Below are positions 8,616-15,921 of a DNA stretch of 16,283 bases, piece by piece. This DNA comes from Nitrospira sp. UBA5698 (lineage in GTDB: Bacteria > Nitrospirota > Nitrospiria > Nitrospirales > Nitrospiraceae). The stretch is from the NCBI GenBank assembly GCA_002420115.1, contig DIHK01000009.1, positions 1-16,283 on the forward strand, in the 5' to 3' direction. The translations under genes and the position numbers were made by a program. The notes below the pieces were generated by a model. It was not told the DNA's origin. It saw nothing but the letters and a program-made list of their open reading frames with translations, and did no database searches. Each line of letters starts with the position of its first letter. The first letter of the stretch is position 1.

Positions 8616-8623
8616 CCTCCTCC
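8616..8623 (-). promoter_or_regulatory. Ribosome-binding site deciding the TTG start of rpoC
   Basis: GGAGGAGG on the minus strand, then TCATTACC and TTG at 8607. This very strong Shine-Dalgarno sequence probably compensates for the weak TTG start. Together with the zinc-cysteine numbering it argues against the earlier TTG at 8649. Confidence 0.85.
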
Positions 8624-8653
8624 GATGCCGGCCACTCGCCGACACACAAGCGG

Positions 8654-11600
8654 TTAGTCTTGCGTCTTCACTAATTCGACATCAAGTCCCAAGCTCTGCA
8701 ACTCCTTGACCAACACATTGAACGACTCGGGCAGCCCCGGCTCAAGGAAAGGCTCACCCTTGACGATCGCTTCATACATCCGAGACCGCCCAGGAACGTC
8801 GTCCGACTTGACCGTAAGGAATTCCTGCAACGTCGACGCCGCTCCGTACGCTTGCAGAGCCCACACTTCCATTTCTCCTAATCGCTGGCCTCCGAATTGG
8901 GCCTTCCCGCCCAACGGCTGCTGCGTCACAAGCGAATACGGCCCGATTGACCTGGCGTGAATCTTGTCGTCCACCAAGTGGTGTAGCTTAAGCACATACA
9001 TATACCCGACGGTAACCGGGCTCCCGAACGGCTCTCCGGTTTTTCCATCAACGAGATGAGCTTGGCCACTTGTTGGCAGCTTCGCCTTTTTGAGCAATTC
9101 CTTAATTTCCTTCTCAGAGGCGCCGTCAAATACCGGGCTCGCCACCTTCACCCCTAATGCCTTCGCAGCCCATCCGAGGTGGGTTTCCAAGATCTGCCCG
9201 ACATTCATACGAGAGGGCACACCAAGCGGATTCAAAACAATTTCAACGGGAGTCCCATCCGGCAGGTAGGGCATATCCTCTTCCGGCAACACTCGAGATA
9301 CGACGCCTTTGTTGCCGTGACGACCGGCCATCTTATCGCCGACTTGGATCTTGCGCTTCATCGCAATGTAGACCTTGACGAGCTTGATGACGCCTGGGGG
9401 CAACTCGTCACCACGTTTTAGACGACCGACCTTTTCGTCATACAACGTCTGCAAGATTTCGATCTGCTCCTTCGCCCTCCGCTCGACATCCTCAAGCTCT
9501 TTTTGCTCATCTGGATCGCTCAGGATAATGTGCCGCACCGTGTCATCGGGCAATCGCTTGAGGATTTCCGCAGTCAATTTTCCCTTCTTCTTCAAGATGA
9601 CATCGCCGCTTTCAGGATCCATCAGATCGCGACCTACCACCTTGCCGAGCAAGAGCTTCCGAATCTTCTTCGTTTTCTCTTCGTCGATGATCCGCAGCTC
9701 TTCATGGTGATCGCGCTGCAATTTCATTTGGTCATCGGTTTCAATGCTCTTCGAGCGCTCATCCTTATCAAGCCCTTTGCGCGAAAAGATTTTCACATCG
9801 ACGACAATGCCTTCAACCCCCGGAGGCACCGTGAGCGACGTATCCTTCACATCACCGGCCTTCTCGCCAAAGATTGCCCTGAGCAATTTCTCTTCCGGGG
9901 TCAATTGAGTCTCGCCTTTTGGCGTCACCTTGCCGACAAGGATATCGCCCGGCTTGACCTCGGCACCGATGCGGATGATGCCACTCTCATCCAAATTTCT
10001 CAGCGCCTCTTCTCCAACGTTGGGAATATCTCGCGTCACATCTTCCTTACCCAACTTGGTGTCACGAGCTTCCACCTCGAACTCTTCAATATGGATGGAC
10101 GTGAAGGCGTCCTCGCGCACCAACTTTTCACTAAGCAAGATAGCGTCTTCAAAGTTATATCCACCCCAGGGCATGAACGCGACCAGCACGTTCTTCCCCA
10201 ACGCCAACTCTCCATGATCAATCGCCGGCCCGTCTCCCAGCACTTGCCCCTGCTTCACCGGCTGACCGATTCGAACCACAGGCGTTTGCGTGATGCAGGT
10301 GTTTTGATTTGATCGCTGAAACTTAATGAGGTCGTAAACATCCAACCCCGAATCTTTGCCCTTCTTGCCGTCCTTTGATTCAGCCCGCACCACAATGCGG
10401 GTCGCATCGACACTCTCGACGACACCGGGACGCCGAGCTTGAATCACATATCCGGAGTCTCTGGCAACCACGGCCTCCATTCCCGTCCCGACCAGCGGAG
10501 ATTCTGACGTGACCAACGGAACAGCCTGCCGCTGCATGTTGGATCCCATCAGCGCGCGGTTGGCATCGTCATGCTCTAAAAATGGCACAAGCGCCGTCGC
10601 GACACTCACGACCTGCTTTGGCGATACGTCCATATAATCGATTTTATCCGGGGTGGCTAAGACAAAGTCTCCGCCGTGACGGCACGACACTGTTTCCGAC
10701 ACCAATTTACCAGCCCCGTCCAGCTTTGAGTTCGCCTGAGCGATGATGTATTTGTCGCCCTCGATCGCCGAGAGAAACTCGATTTCATCCGTCACACGCC
10801 CTTTGACAACCTTCCGGTAGGGTGCCTCGATGAATCCAAATTGGTTAATCCGTGCATACGTGGCCAGCGATGTAATCAACCCGATATTTGGACCTTCCGG
10901 TGTTTCGATCGGACAGATACGGCTATAGTGGGACGGATGGACGTCTCTCACCTCGAACCCAGCGCGCTCTCTGGTCAACCCACCGGGGCCAAGCGCAGAT
11001 AGGCGACGTTTATGCGTGATTTCCGCCAGAGGGTTCGTTTGGTCCATGAATTGGGACAACTGGCTACTGCTGAAGAATTCCTTCACCGCTGCAACCACCG
11101 GCTTGGCGTTGATCAGGTCGTGCGGGAGAACCGTTTCCATATCAAGGAGATTCATCCGCTCCTTGATACTGCGCTCCATCCGAACGAGGCCCAGCCGAAA
11201 CTGATTCTCAAGCAATTCACCGACGGATCGTACTCGTCGATTACCCAAGTGATCGATGTCGTCGATTTCTCCCTTCCCGATCTTCAGATTCACGAGATAC
11301 CGAATGACTTCAACGATATCCTGGGCGGTGAGAGTTCGCTGTTCGAGCGGCAAATCCAATCCAAGTTTCTTATTGAGCTTGAGACGTCCTACCGGCGATA
11401 AGTCGTATCTCTTGGAGTTCAGAAAAAGATTATCGAACAAGGCCCGCGCGGTATCGACCGACGGAGTCTCACCCGGTCGCAGACGGCGGTAAATCTCGAC
11501 CATCGCCTCCTCTTTCGACCCGATTTTCTCCATCTCTAAGGTATCGAGAATCACCGGCGTGGCTGTGGCCATATCGAGATAGATCACCTTAAACTCCTCG

Positions 11601-12610
11601 ACATCGCTCTCGACGATTTGCTCGACGATCTCGGCCGTCAACCGCTGATTCTTCTCCGCCAGCTTGTTCTTCTTTGAGTCAACGACCTCGGTAAGAACAG
11701 CACGGCCCACCAACTCGCCGGGAAGCATGGGGATCTCCTTCACGCCGGACGCCTTGAGCTTGGCGATCATCCCCTTTGTCAGTCGAGCCCCCTCACGCAC
11801 CAGCGGCTCCTTGCTATTCTTGTCAGTTACTTCAGCCGAACACCGCAGTCCATGATGAATCTCCGGATCTAACTTGCGGAACATCTTACCGTTTGATACC
11901 CGAACTTCCTCTACCGGGTAGTACATTTTGAGCAAGTCATCACTCGAAAATCCGAACGCCTTCAACAAGATCGTGGTGGGCATTTTCCGCCGACGATCGA
12001 TCCGGACATAGAGAATATCCCTGGCATCAAACTCAAAATCGAGCCAGGAGCCTCGATAGGGGATAATGCGCGCTGAGTACAAGACTTTCCCGCTCGCATG
12101 CGTACGCCCCTTATCATGGGTGAAGGAGGCACCAGGCGATCGGTGGAGCTGACTGACGACGACTCGTTCGGTTCCATTGACGATAAAGGTTCCGCGTTCG
12201 GTCATCAGCGGTAATTCACCGACATAGACCTCTTGCTCCCGCACATCGAGCACCTTTTTTCGGGGCCCTTTATCCTCTTTATCGAACACGACCAAGCGGA
12301 CACGCAATTTCAGCGGAACGGCAAACGTCATCCCTTGCTCAAGGCACTCCCGCTCATCGTACTTGGGCGTACCCAATGTATAACTTGAAAATTCGAGTAC
12401 AGCCGTATTGTTATAGTCGGGAATCGGAAACACGCTGGCCAACGCCGCCTGCAATCCATAATCTTTCCGGCGATCCGGCTCGACCTCAAATTGCAGAAAC
12501 TCCTCGTAGGAGCGCTTCTGAATTTCGATCAGATCTGGAATATCGATATTGGTTCGAATGCGTGAAAAATCTTTCCGCTCGACGAACTCCTGCAGAGTCG
12601 TTTCGGACAT
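8654..12610 (-). CDS. rpoB: DNA-directed RNA polymerase subunit beta
   Basis: The beta subunit makes the other half of the RNA polymerase active-site cleft and binds rifampicin. The product is 1318 residues. The rifampicin region (about 515-541) reads SSQLSQFMDQTNPLAEITHKRRLSALGPGG. Asp523, His533 and Ser538 correspond to E. coli Asp516, His526 and Ser531, so it looks rifampicin-sensitive. Later come PIETPEGPNIGLI, the conserved GDKMAGRHGNKGVVS block and the C-terminal clamp segment GGKAQFGGQRLGEMEVWAL. The ATG at 12610 has GGAGGAG immediately upstream. It lies 123 nt after the L12 stop and 46 nt before rpoC, the standard stalk-polymerase arrangement. Nothing in the protein looks unusual. Confidence 0.98.
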   Translation of the reverse strand: MSETTLQEFVERKDFSRIRTNIDIPDLIEIQKRSYEEFLQFEVEPDRRKDYGLQAALASVFPIPDYNNTAVLEFSSYTLGTPKYDERECLEQGMTFAVPLKLRVRLVVFDKEDKGPRKKVLDVREQEVYVGELPLMTERGTFIVNGTERVVVSQLHRSPGASFTHDKGRTHASGKVLYSARIIPYRGSWLDFEFDARDILYVRIDRRRKMPTTILLKAFGFSSDDLLKMYYPVEEVRVSNGKMFRKLDPEIHHGLRCSAEVTDKNSKEPLVREGARLTKGMIAKLKASGVKEIPMLPGELVGRAVLTEVVDSKKNKLAEKNQRLTAEIVEQIVESDVEEFKVIYLDMATATPVILDTLEMEKIGSKEEAMVEIYRRLRPGETPSVDTARALFDNLFLNSKRYDLSPVGRLKLNKKLGLDLPLEQRTLTAQDIVEVIRYLVNLKIGKGEIDDIDHLGNRRVRSVGELLENQFRLGLVRMERSIKERMNLLDMETVLPHDLINAKPVVAAVKEFFSSSQLSQFMDQTNPLAEITHKRRLSALGPGGLTRERAGFEVRDVHPSHYSRICPIETPEGPNIGLITSLATYARINQFGFIEAPYRKVVKGRVTDEIEFLSAIEGDKYIIAQANSKLDGAGKLVSETVSCRHGGDFVLATPDKIDYMDVSPKQVVSVATALVPFLEHDDANRALMGSNMQRQAVPLVTSESPLVGTGMEAVVARDSGYVIQARRPGVVESVDATRIVVRAESKDGKKGKDSGLDVYDLIKFQRSNQNTCITQTPVVRIGQPVKQGQVLGDGPAIDHGELALGKNVLVAFMPWGGYNFEDAILLSEKLVREDAFTSIHIEEFEVEARDTKLGKEDVTRDIPNVGEEALRNLDESGIIRIGAEVKPGDILVGKVTPKGETQLTPEEKLLRAIFGEKAGDVKDTSLTVPPGVEGIVVDVKIFSRKGLDKDERSKSIETDDQMKLQRDHHEELRIIDEEKTKKIRKLLLGKVVGRDLMDPESGDVILKKKGKLTAEILKRLPDDTVRHIILSDPDEQKELEDVERRAKEQIEILQTLYDEKVGRLKRGDELPPGVIKLVKVYIAMKRKIQVGDKMAGRHGNKGVVSRVLPEEDMPYLPDGTPVEIVLNPLGVPSRMNVGQILETHLGWAAKALGVKVASPVFDGASEKEIKELLKKAKLPTSGQAHLVDGKTGEPFGSPVTVGYMYVLKLHHLVDDKIHARSIGPYSLVTQQPLGGKAQFGGQRLGEMEVWALQAYGAASTLQEFLTVKSDDVPGRSRMYEAIVKGEPFLEPGLPESFNVLVKELQSLGLDVELVKTQD

Positions 12611-12647
12611 TCCTACTCCTCCACACTGGTTGGCGGTGAACAGCAGC

Positions 12648-12714
12648 CACCGGTCATGACATGCACGAATAACCCACCGACGATCAACCTACCGTCCATG
12701 CACAATGACCGGTG
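12648..12714 (-). promoter_or_regulatory. Long hairpin in the rplL-rpoB gap
   Basis: The minus strand carries CACCGGTCAT (12714-12705) and, 47 nt later, its exact complement ATGACCGGTG (12657-12648). Inside, GCATG (12701-12697) can pair with CATGT (12663-12659) with one G-U pair, extending the stem after a small internal loop. The gap is 123 nt and no U-run follows, so it does not look like a simple intrinsic terminator. In E. coli the equivalent gap holds an attenuator and an RNase III site that lower rpoBC expression relative to ribosomal proteins; a similar role here is inference from position and shape. Confidence 0.45.
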
Positions 12715-12733
12715 ACTATGACGAATGATCTTC

Positions 12734-13135
12734 CTACTTGACTTCGACCTTTGCACCGCTTTCTTCGAGCTTTTTCTTCATCGTATCCGCCTCGTCCTTG
12801 GCCACTCCGGTCTTGACCGGTTTCGGAGCGCCTTCAACCAGATCCTTTGCTTCCTTCAATCCGAGATTGGTAAGCTCACGAACCACCTTAATGACCTGGA
12901 TCTTTTTGTCTGCCGGTGCGGATGCAAGAATAACATCGAATGCTGTCTTCTCTTCAGCCGGTGCCGCCGCCCCACCCCCTGCAGCCGGTGCCGCCGCCAT
13001 CGCAACCGGTGCGGCAGCCGTAACACCGAATCTCGTTTCCAATCCCTTGACAAGCTCAGCCAGATCGAGAACGCTCATACCCTCGATCGCCTTGATCAAT
13101 TCCTCTTGCGACAATTTTCCTTCTGTAGCTGGCAT
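12734..13135 (-). CDS. rplL: 50S ribosomal protein L7/L12, internal start within the fused frame
   Basis: L7/L12 forms the flexible stalk dimers that recruit and stimulate EF-Tu, EF-G and IF2. Read from the ATG at 13135 it is 133 residues, a normal size. The N-terminal dimerisation helix pair is LSQEELIKAIEGMSVLDLAEL, followed by an Ala/Gly/Pro hinge (AAPVAMAAAPAAGGGAAAP). The C-terminal factor-binding domain contains KTAFDVIL, NLGLKEAKDLVE and the ending ESGAKVEVK. The start has AAAGGAG eight bases upstream, so independent translation is likely. Oddly, no stop codon separates it from L10: the same frame is open from the rplJ start at 13669. Free L12 from this start would supply the extra copies the stalk needs, since L10 normally binds four to six L12. 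Confidence 0.88.
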   Translation of the reverse strand: MPATEGKLSQEELIKAIEGMSVLDLAELVKGLETRFGVTAAAPVAMAAAPAAGGGAAAPAEEKTAFDVILASAPADKKIQVIKVVRELTNLGLKEAKDLVEGAPKPVKTGVAKDEADTMKKKLEESGAKVEVK

Positions 13136-13669
13136 TTCCCCTTCTCCTTTCCGTTTATCCTGAATGGCTGCTATGACTCTGACAAATTTTGACAACACCG
13201 CACTCAACGTATACACAACCCCACGAATCGGCCCTTGCATGGCCGAGAGCAACATCGCAATGAGCACTTCTTTCTTGGGCAGTCTCGCGACGGCTACGAG
13301 ATCAGCAGGCTGAAGAAGTTTGCCCTCCAGCACACCGGCCGTCATTTTAATCTTCTCTTCGCGCTTTTCCGCCCCGATAAAATCCTTCAATACCTTGGTC
13401 GGCAATACAGGATCATCATATCCAATGACGACGCCGGTCGGTCCCTTGAGATGTTCCTTGAGCCCAATCAGCGCGGTGCCCTCGGCAGCACGAGCCGCGA
13501 GCGTATTCTTCACGATTCGGTATTCGGCCTTGACCCCTCGAAGTTGCTTGCGTAACTCCGTGACCTCATTGACAGGAAGACCGACGCATTCCGTCAAGAT
13601 AGCCAACCTGGCGCGACCGAACTTTTCGGCCAATGCCGCTACTGTCGTTACCTTTTCTTCCTTCTTCAT
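12734..13669 (-). CDS. rplJ: 50S ribosomal protein L10 fused in frame to L7/L12
   Basis: One open frame of 311 residues encodes L10 (residues 1-178) followed directly by L7/L12 (179-311). L10 anchors the stalk to 23S rRNA; its C-terminal helix binds L12 dimers. The L10 part starts MKKEEKVTTVAALAEKF, has KAEYRIVKNTLAARAA and GPTGVVIGYDD, and ends with a long helix, VLSKFVRVIAAIQDKRKGEGE, typical of an L10 tail, after which Met179 of L12 follows with no stop. The tail resembles L10 ends in other bacteria through DKRK, so the frame seems right up to there. I chose the ATG at 13669 because AAGGAG lies just upstream; an ATG at 13696 has no ribosome-binding site. It follows rplA by 93 nt. A base-calling error that destroyed a stop codon cannot be excluded. 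Confidence 0.85.
   Translation of the reverse strand: MKKEEKVTTVAALAEKFGRARLAILTECVGLPVNEVTELRKQLRGVKAEYRIVKNTLAARAAEGTALIGLKEHLKGPTGVVIGYDDPVLPTKVLKDFIGAEKREEKIKMTAGVLEGKLLQPADLVAVARLPKKEVLIAMLLSAMQGPIRGVVYTLSAVLSKFVRVIAAIQDKRKGEGEMPATEGKLSQEELIKAIEGMSVLDLAELVKGLETRFGVTAAAPVAMAAAPAAGGGAAAPAEEKTAFDVILASAPADKKIQVIKVVRELTNLGLKEAKDLVEGAPKPVKTGVAKDEADTMKKKLEESGAKVEVK
13144..13150 (-). promoter_or_regulatory. Shine-Dalgarno of rplL embedded in the L10 coding tail
   Basis: AAAGGAG on the minus strand, followed by AAGGGGAA and ATG at 13135. It encodes part of the Lys-Gly-Glu tail of L10 and at the same time fits an ideal ribosome-binding site for L12. This is the main evidence that L12 is also made separately from the fused frame. 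Confidence 0.8.
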
Positions 13670-13710
13670 CGCTCTCCTTCTTCGAGGATTCGCCATCCAT
13701 CGCTGATCAA

Positions 13711-13757
13711 TCAGGACCTACCGGGTCTTCCTGACCGACCACCGACGACCGACGTCC
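13711..13757 (-). repeat. Degenerate 7-nt repeats and hairpin in the rplJ leader
   Basis: Minus strand 13757-13730 reads as four 7-nt units: GGACGTC, GGTCGTC, GGTGGTC, GGTCAGG. Overlapping its end, TCAGGA (13734-13729) can pair with TCCTGA (13716-13711), with a 12-nt loop. This lies in the 93-nt rplA-rplJ gap, where many bacteria have an L10-binding autoregulatory leader. I do not see a clear kink-turn, so I call it only a repeat with a possible hairpin. Confidence 0.4.
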
Positions 13758-13762
13758 TCCAT

Positions 13763-14455
13763 CTAACTCCACTGCTTCGTCAGTGCGATGGTATCCAACT
13801 TCACTCCCGGTCCCATCGTGCTCGTAATCGTAGCGCTCTTAAGATAGCGCCCCTTGCAGGACGCAGGTTTTGCCTTAATAACAGATTCAAGGATGGCCGA
13901 CGCATTGTCGTAGAGCTTCGCCGGATCAAAAGAGACTTTCCCGACCAACACATGCACAATACCGGCCTTTTCAACCTTGAATTCAACCCGTCCCTTCCGA
14001 ATATCGGCAACAGCCTTCCCGACTTCGAATGTCACCGTTCCCGTTTTGGGATTCGGCATCAGCCCTCGAGGTCCGAGCACCTTCCCGAGTTTTCCGACAG
14101 ACGCCATGAGGTCAGGGGTAGAAATGGCGCAATCGAACTCCATCCACCCGCCCTTGATTTTCTCCATCAAATCATCGGAACCCACATAGTCGGCTCCCGC
14201 CTGCCTCGCCTCCTGCTCCTTTTCGCCCTTGGCAAAGACCAGCACCCGAACCTTCTTCCCCGTCCCATGAGGAAGCGCTGCCGTTCCTCGAACAAGCTGA
14301 TCCGAGCGCTTGGGATCGATCCCGAGCCGAAGCGCCAGATCGACCGACTCATCAAACTTCGCAAACGCCGAGCGCTTCACTGTCTCAACCGCCTCGCGCA
14401 ATCCGTAGACACGCGGCTCAACATTCTTGAGTGCCGCATTCATCTTCTTTCCCAT
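13763..14455 (-). CDS. rplA: 50S ribosomal protein L1
   Basis: L1 binds 23S rRNA to form the mobile L1 stalk, which helps move deacylated tRNA out of the E site. In many bacteria it also represses the L11-L1 operon. The protein is 230 residues, the normal bacterial length. Recognisable blocks are ESVDLALRLGIDPKRSDQ, RGTAALPHGTGKKVRVLVF, the hallmark LGKVLGPRGLMPNPKTGTV, and DIRKGRVEFKVEKAGIVH near the C-terminal part of domain I. The ATG at 14455 has AAGGAG about nine bases upstream. It follows rplK by 27 nt, so the two are almost certainly co-transcribed and co-regulated. No anomaly is visible in the protein. Confidence 0.98.
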   Translation of the reverse strand: MGKKMNAALKNVEPRVYGLREAVETVKRSAFAKFDESVDLALRLGIDPKRSDQLVRGTAALPHGTGKKVRVLVFAKGEKEQEARQAGADYVGSDDLMEKIKGGWMEFDCAISTPDLMASVGKLGKVLGPRGLMPNPKTGTVTFEVGKAVADIRKGRVEFKVEKAGIVHVLVGKVSFDPAKLYDNASAILESVIKAKPASCKGRYLKSATITSTMGPGVKLDTIALTKQWS

Positions 14456-14482
14456 AGCCTGCCGCTCCTTCGGTCTCGAAAA

Positions 14483-14908
14483 TTAACCCTGAATCACAAC
14501 ACCCATGCTGCGCGCAGTTCCTTCAATAATTCTGGCTGCCCCCTCCACATCGGCGGCGTTCAGATCACCCATTTTCTTGCGCGCGATCTCGTTCAGCTGC
14601 TGCCTGGTGATTTTCCCCACTTTGTCCTTCTGCGGGACACCAGAGCCCTTAATGACTCCGGCGGCCTTCTTCAGCAGATCCGAAGCCGGAGGCGTCTTCA
14701 TGATGAAGCTGAATGTACGATCCTTATAGACCGTGATGACCACGGGGATGATGCTGTCCCCCTCCTTCTGAGTCTTGGCATTGAACTGTTTGCAAAACTC
14801 CATAATGTTGACGCCATGCTGGCCCAGCGACGGGCCCACCGGAGGCGCTGGATTGGCCTTGCCGGCCGGGATTTGCAACTTAATCTGCGCTGATACTTCT
14901 TTTGCCAT
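14483..14908 (-). CDS. rplK: 50S ribosomal protein L11
   Basis: L11 binds the GTPase-associated region of 23S rRNA at the base of the L10-L12 stalk. It takes part in factor binding and in activation of the stringent response by RelA-type enzymes. The 141-residue product is full length. The proline-rich N-terminal stretch NPAPPVGPSLGQHGVNIMEF, where thiopeptide antibiotics act, is intact. The RNA-binding C-terminal domain is present (KVGKITRQQLNEIARKKM, then ARSMGVVIQG). The ATG at 14908 has GGGAG/AAGAG purines upstream. It lies 82 nt after nusG and 27 nt before rplA. The upstream gap consists mainly of a 7-nt degenerate repeat tract. Confidence 0.98.
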   Translation of the reverse strand: MAKEVSAQIKLQIPAGKANPAPPVGPSLGQHGVNIMEFCKQFNAKTQKEGDSIIPVVITVYKDRTFSFIMKTPPASDLLKKAAGVIKGSGVPQKDKVGKITRQQLNEIARKKMGDLNAADVEGAARIIEGTARSMGVVIQG

Positions 14909-14922
14909 GTCTCTTCTCCCGA

Positions 14923-14990
14923 GCTTTCAGTCTTGAGCTTTCAGCCTTCAGCCTAAGCTGAGAGCCGACGGCTAACCGCTGACCGCTGCA
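14923..14990 (-). repeat. Degenerate heptanucleotide tract between nusG and rplK
   Basis: From directly after the nusG stop, the minus strand can be split into ten units, mostly of 7 nt and mostly ending in GC: TGCAGC, GGTCAGC, GGTTAGC, CGTCGGC, TCTCAGC, TTAGGC, TGAAGGC, TGAAAGC, TCAAGAC, TGAAAGC. It contains two small hairpins, AGCCG-T-CGGCT (14973-14963) and TCAGC-TTAG-GCTGA (14961-14948). It fills almost the whole 82-nt gap up to the rplK ribosome-binding site. Function is unknown. Confidence 0.6.
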
Positions 14991-15527
14991 TTAAATCCGT
15001 TCAACCTGCAGAAATCCCAATTCAACCGGAGTCGACCGGCCGAAGATACTGACCATGACCTTCAATCGACTATGATCCTGATCAACTTCGTCCACCACAC
15101 CATTGAACCCCAGAAACGGACCATCGATAATACGGACATTATCACTCTTGATGAATTTCACCTGCTCACGCGGTTCCGCTTGACCCGCATCAACTTGCTT
15201 GAGCAGAGACTCGACCTCCTCCTCGCTAAGCGGCGTTGGCACAACTCCACCGCCGACAAATCCCGTTACTTTGGGAGTCTCCTTGATCATCTGGAGCGTC
15301 TCATCCGCCAGCGGAGACTCCAGTTCCACAAGAACATATCCCGGGAAGAATTTCCGACGAGATGTCCGCCGCTTCCCATCCTTTATTTCAATCACGTCTT
15401 CAGTCGGAACAAGCACCTGCCCGACTTTCTCTACAAGCCCCATTTGACTCGCACGCTCCATGAGGCTGGTTTTCACACGCCCCTCAAACCCCGCGTACGT
15501 ATGTATGACGTACCAGTTCTTTGTCAT
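14991..15527 (-). CDS. nusG: Transcription termination/antitermination protein NusG
   Basis: NusG binds the RNA polymerase clamp and suppresses pausing. Through its KOW domain it links polymerase to Rho or to the ribosome. The 178-residue product has the NGN domain (about 1-110), opening KNWYVIHTYAGFEGRVK and containing RRKFFPGYVLVEL. After a linker comes the KOW domain (about 125-178) with DGPFLGFNGVVDEVD and the conserved ending GRSTPVELGFLQVERI. This is the short, canonical form without inserted domains. The ATG at 15527 has GAGGG upstream. It follows secE by 52 nt and precedes rplK, the common secE-nusG-rplKA order. Confidence 0.97.
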   Translation of the reverse strand: MTKNWYVIHTYAGFEGRVKTSLMERASQMGLVEKVGQVLVPTEDVIEIKDGKRRTSRRKFFPGYVLVELESPLADETLQMIKETPKVTGFVGGGVVPTPLSEEEVESLLKQVDAGQAEPREQVKFIKSDNVRIIDGPFLGFNGVVDEVDQDHSRLKVMVSIFGRSTPVELGFLQVERI

Positions 15528-15579
15528 GCACCACCCTCAGGCCTTCGATGAAATGCTGCTGCCCCTCTTTTCGGCTGAT

Positions 15580-15774
15580 TCAAATGAGCTTCCCAACCAA
15601 CCAAGAGAGGAATGAGTCAATGACGGATAAGTAGACCGACATCAGGATACAGAACACAATAACAACGGTCGTTGAGCCGATCGTTTCCGCACGACTCGGA
15701 AACGAGACCTTTTTCATCTCGGTCCGTACGTCCGTCACAAACAACCGAATTGACTCTGTCATACGCTTGAACAT
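15580..15774 (-). CDS. secE: Protein translocase subunit SecE
   Basis: SecE clamps the two halves of SecY in the SecYEG channel of the inner membrane. The 64-residue product is the short single-span form. An amphipathic N-terminal helix (MTESIRLFVTDVRTEMKKV) leads into the conserved Lys-Lys-Val-Ser-Phe-Pro turn. A single hydrophobic span (about residues 34-58, STTVVIVFCILMSVYLSVI and onward) follows. The ATG at 15774 is preferred because GGAG lies six bases upstream. A second Met four codons later has no ribosome-binding site. It sits between the tRNA-Trp gene (147-nt gap, no clear promoter seen) and nusG (52-nt gap). Confidence 0.95.
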   Translation of the reverse strand: MFKRMTESIRLFVTDVRTEMKKVSFPSRAETIGSTTVVIVFCILMSVYLSVIDSFLSWLVGKLI

Positions 15775-15921
15775 CAGATACTCCGCGCTTTACAGCCCCA
15801 CAAACACCAAATATCTCCGCAGTCCCGCAAACCATACTCATCCAACCTACTGAAGCTCTGTCGCAAGCACCCCATGGTCGCAACAGCACCCACAAGGTCG
15901 ACATCAGAAGCGCTTTCAGCT

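Noticed and set aside
13136..13200. A frameshift near the end of L10 that hides a TAA in another frame (at the GATAAA sequence)
   Set aside because: The read frame gives a normal L10 tail (AIQDKRK) past that point, so a frameshift before it is unlikely. A substituted stop codon later in the tail remains possible and is noted with the fusion.
13670..13696. An L10 start at 13696 adding MANPRRRRA
   Set aside because: There is no ribosome-binding site ahead of it, and AAGGAG sits directly before the ATG at 13669, where the normal L10 N-terminus begins.
13952..14893. A 313-codon open frame on the plus strand across rplA and rplK
   Set aside because: It is the mirror of two ribosomal protein genes, with the biased composition of a reading shadow and no sensible ribosome-binding site.
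15775..15921. A promoter in the tRNA-Trp to secE gap
   Set aside because: TTG-containing stretches are present, but none has a good -10 at 16 to 18 bases. I could not support a call.
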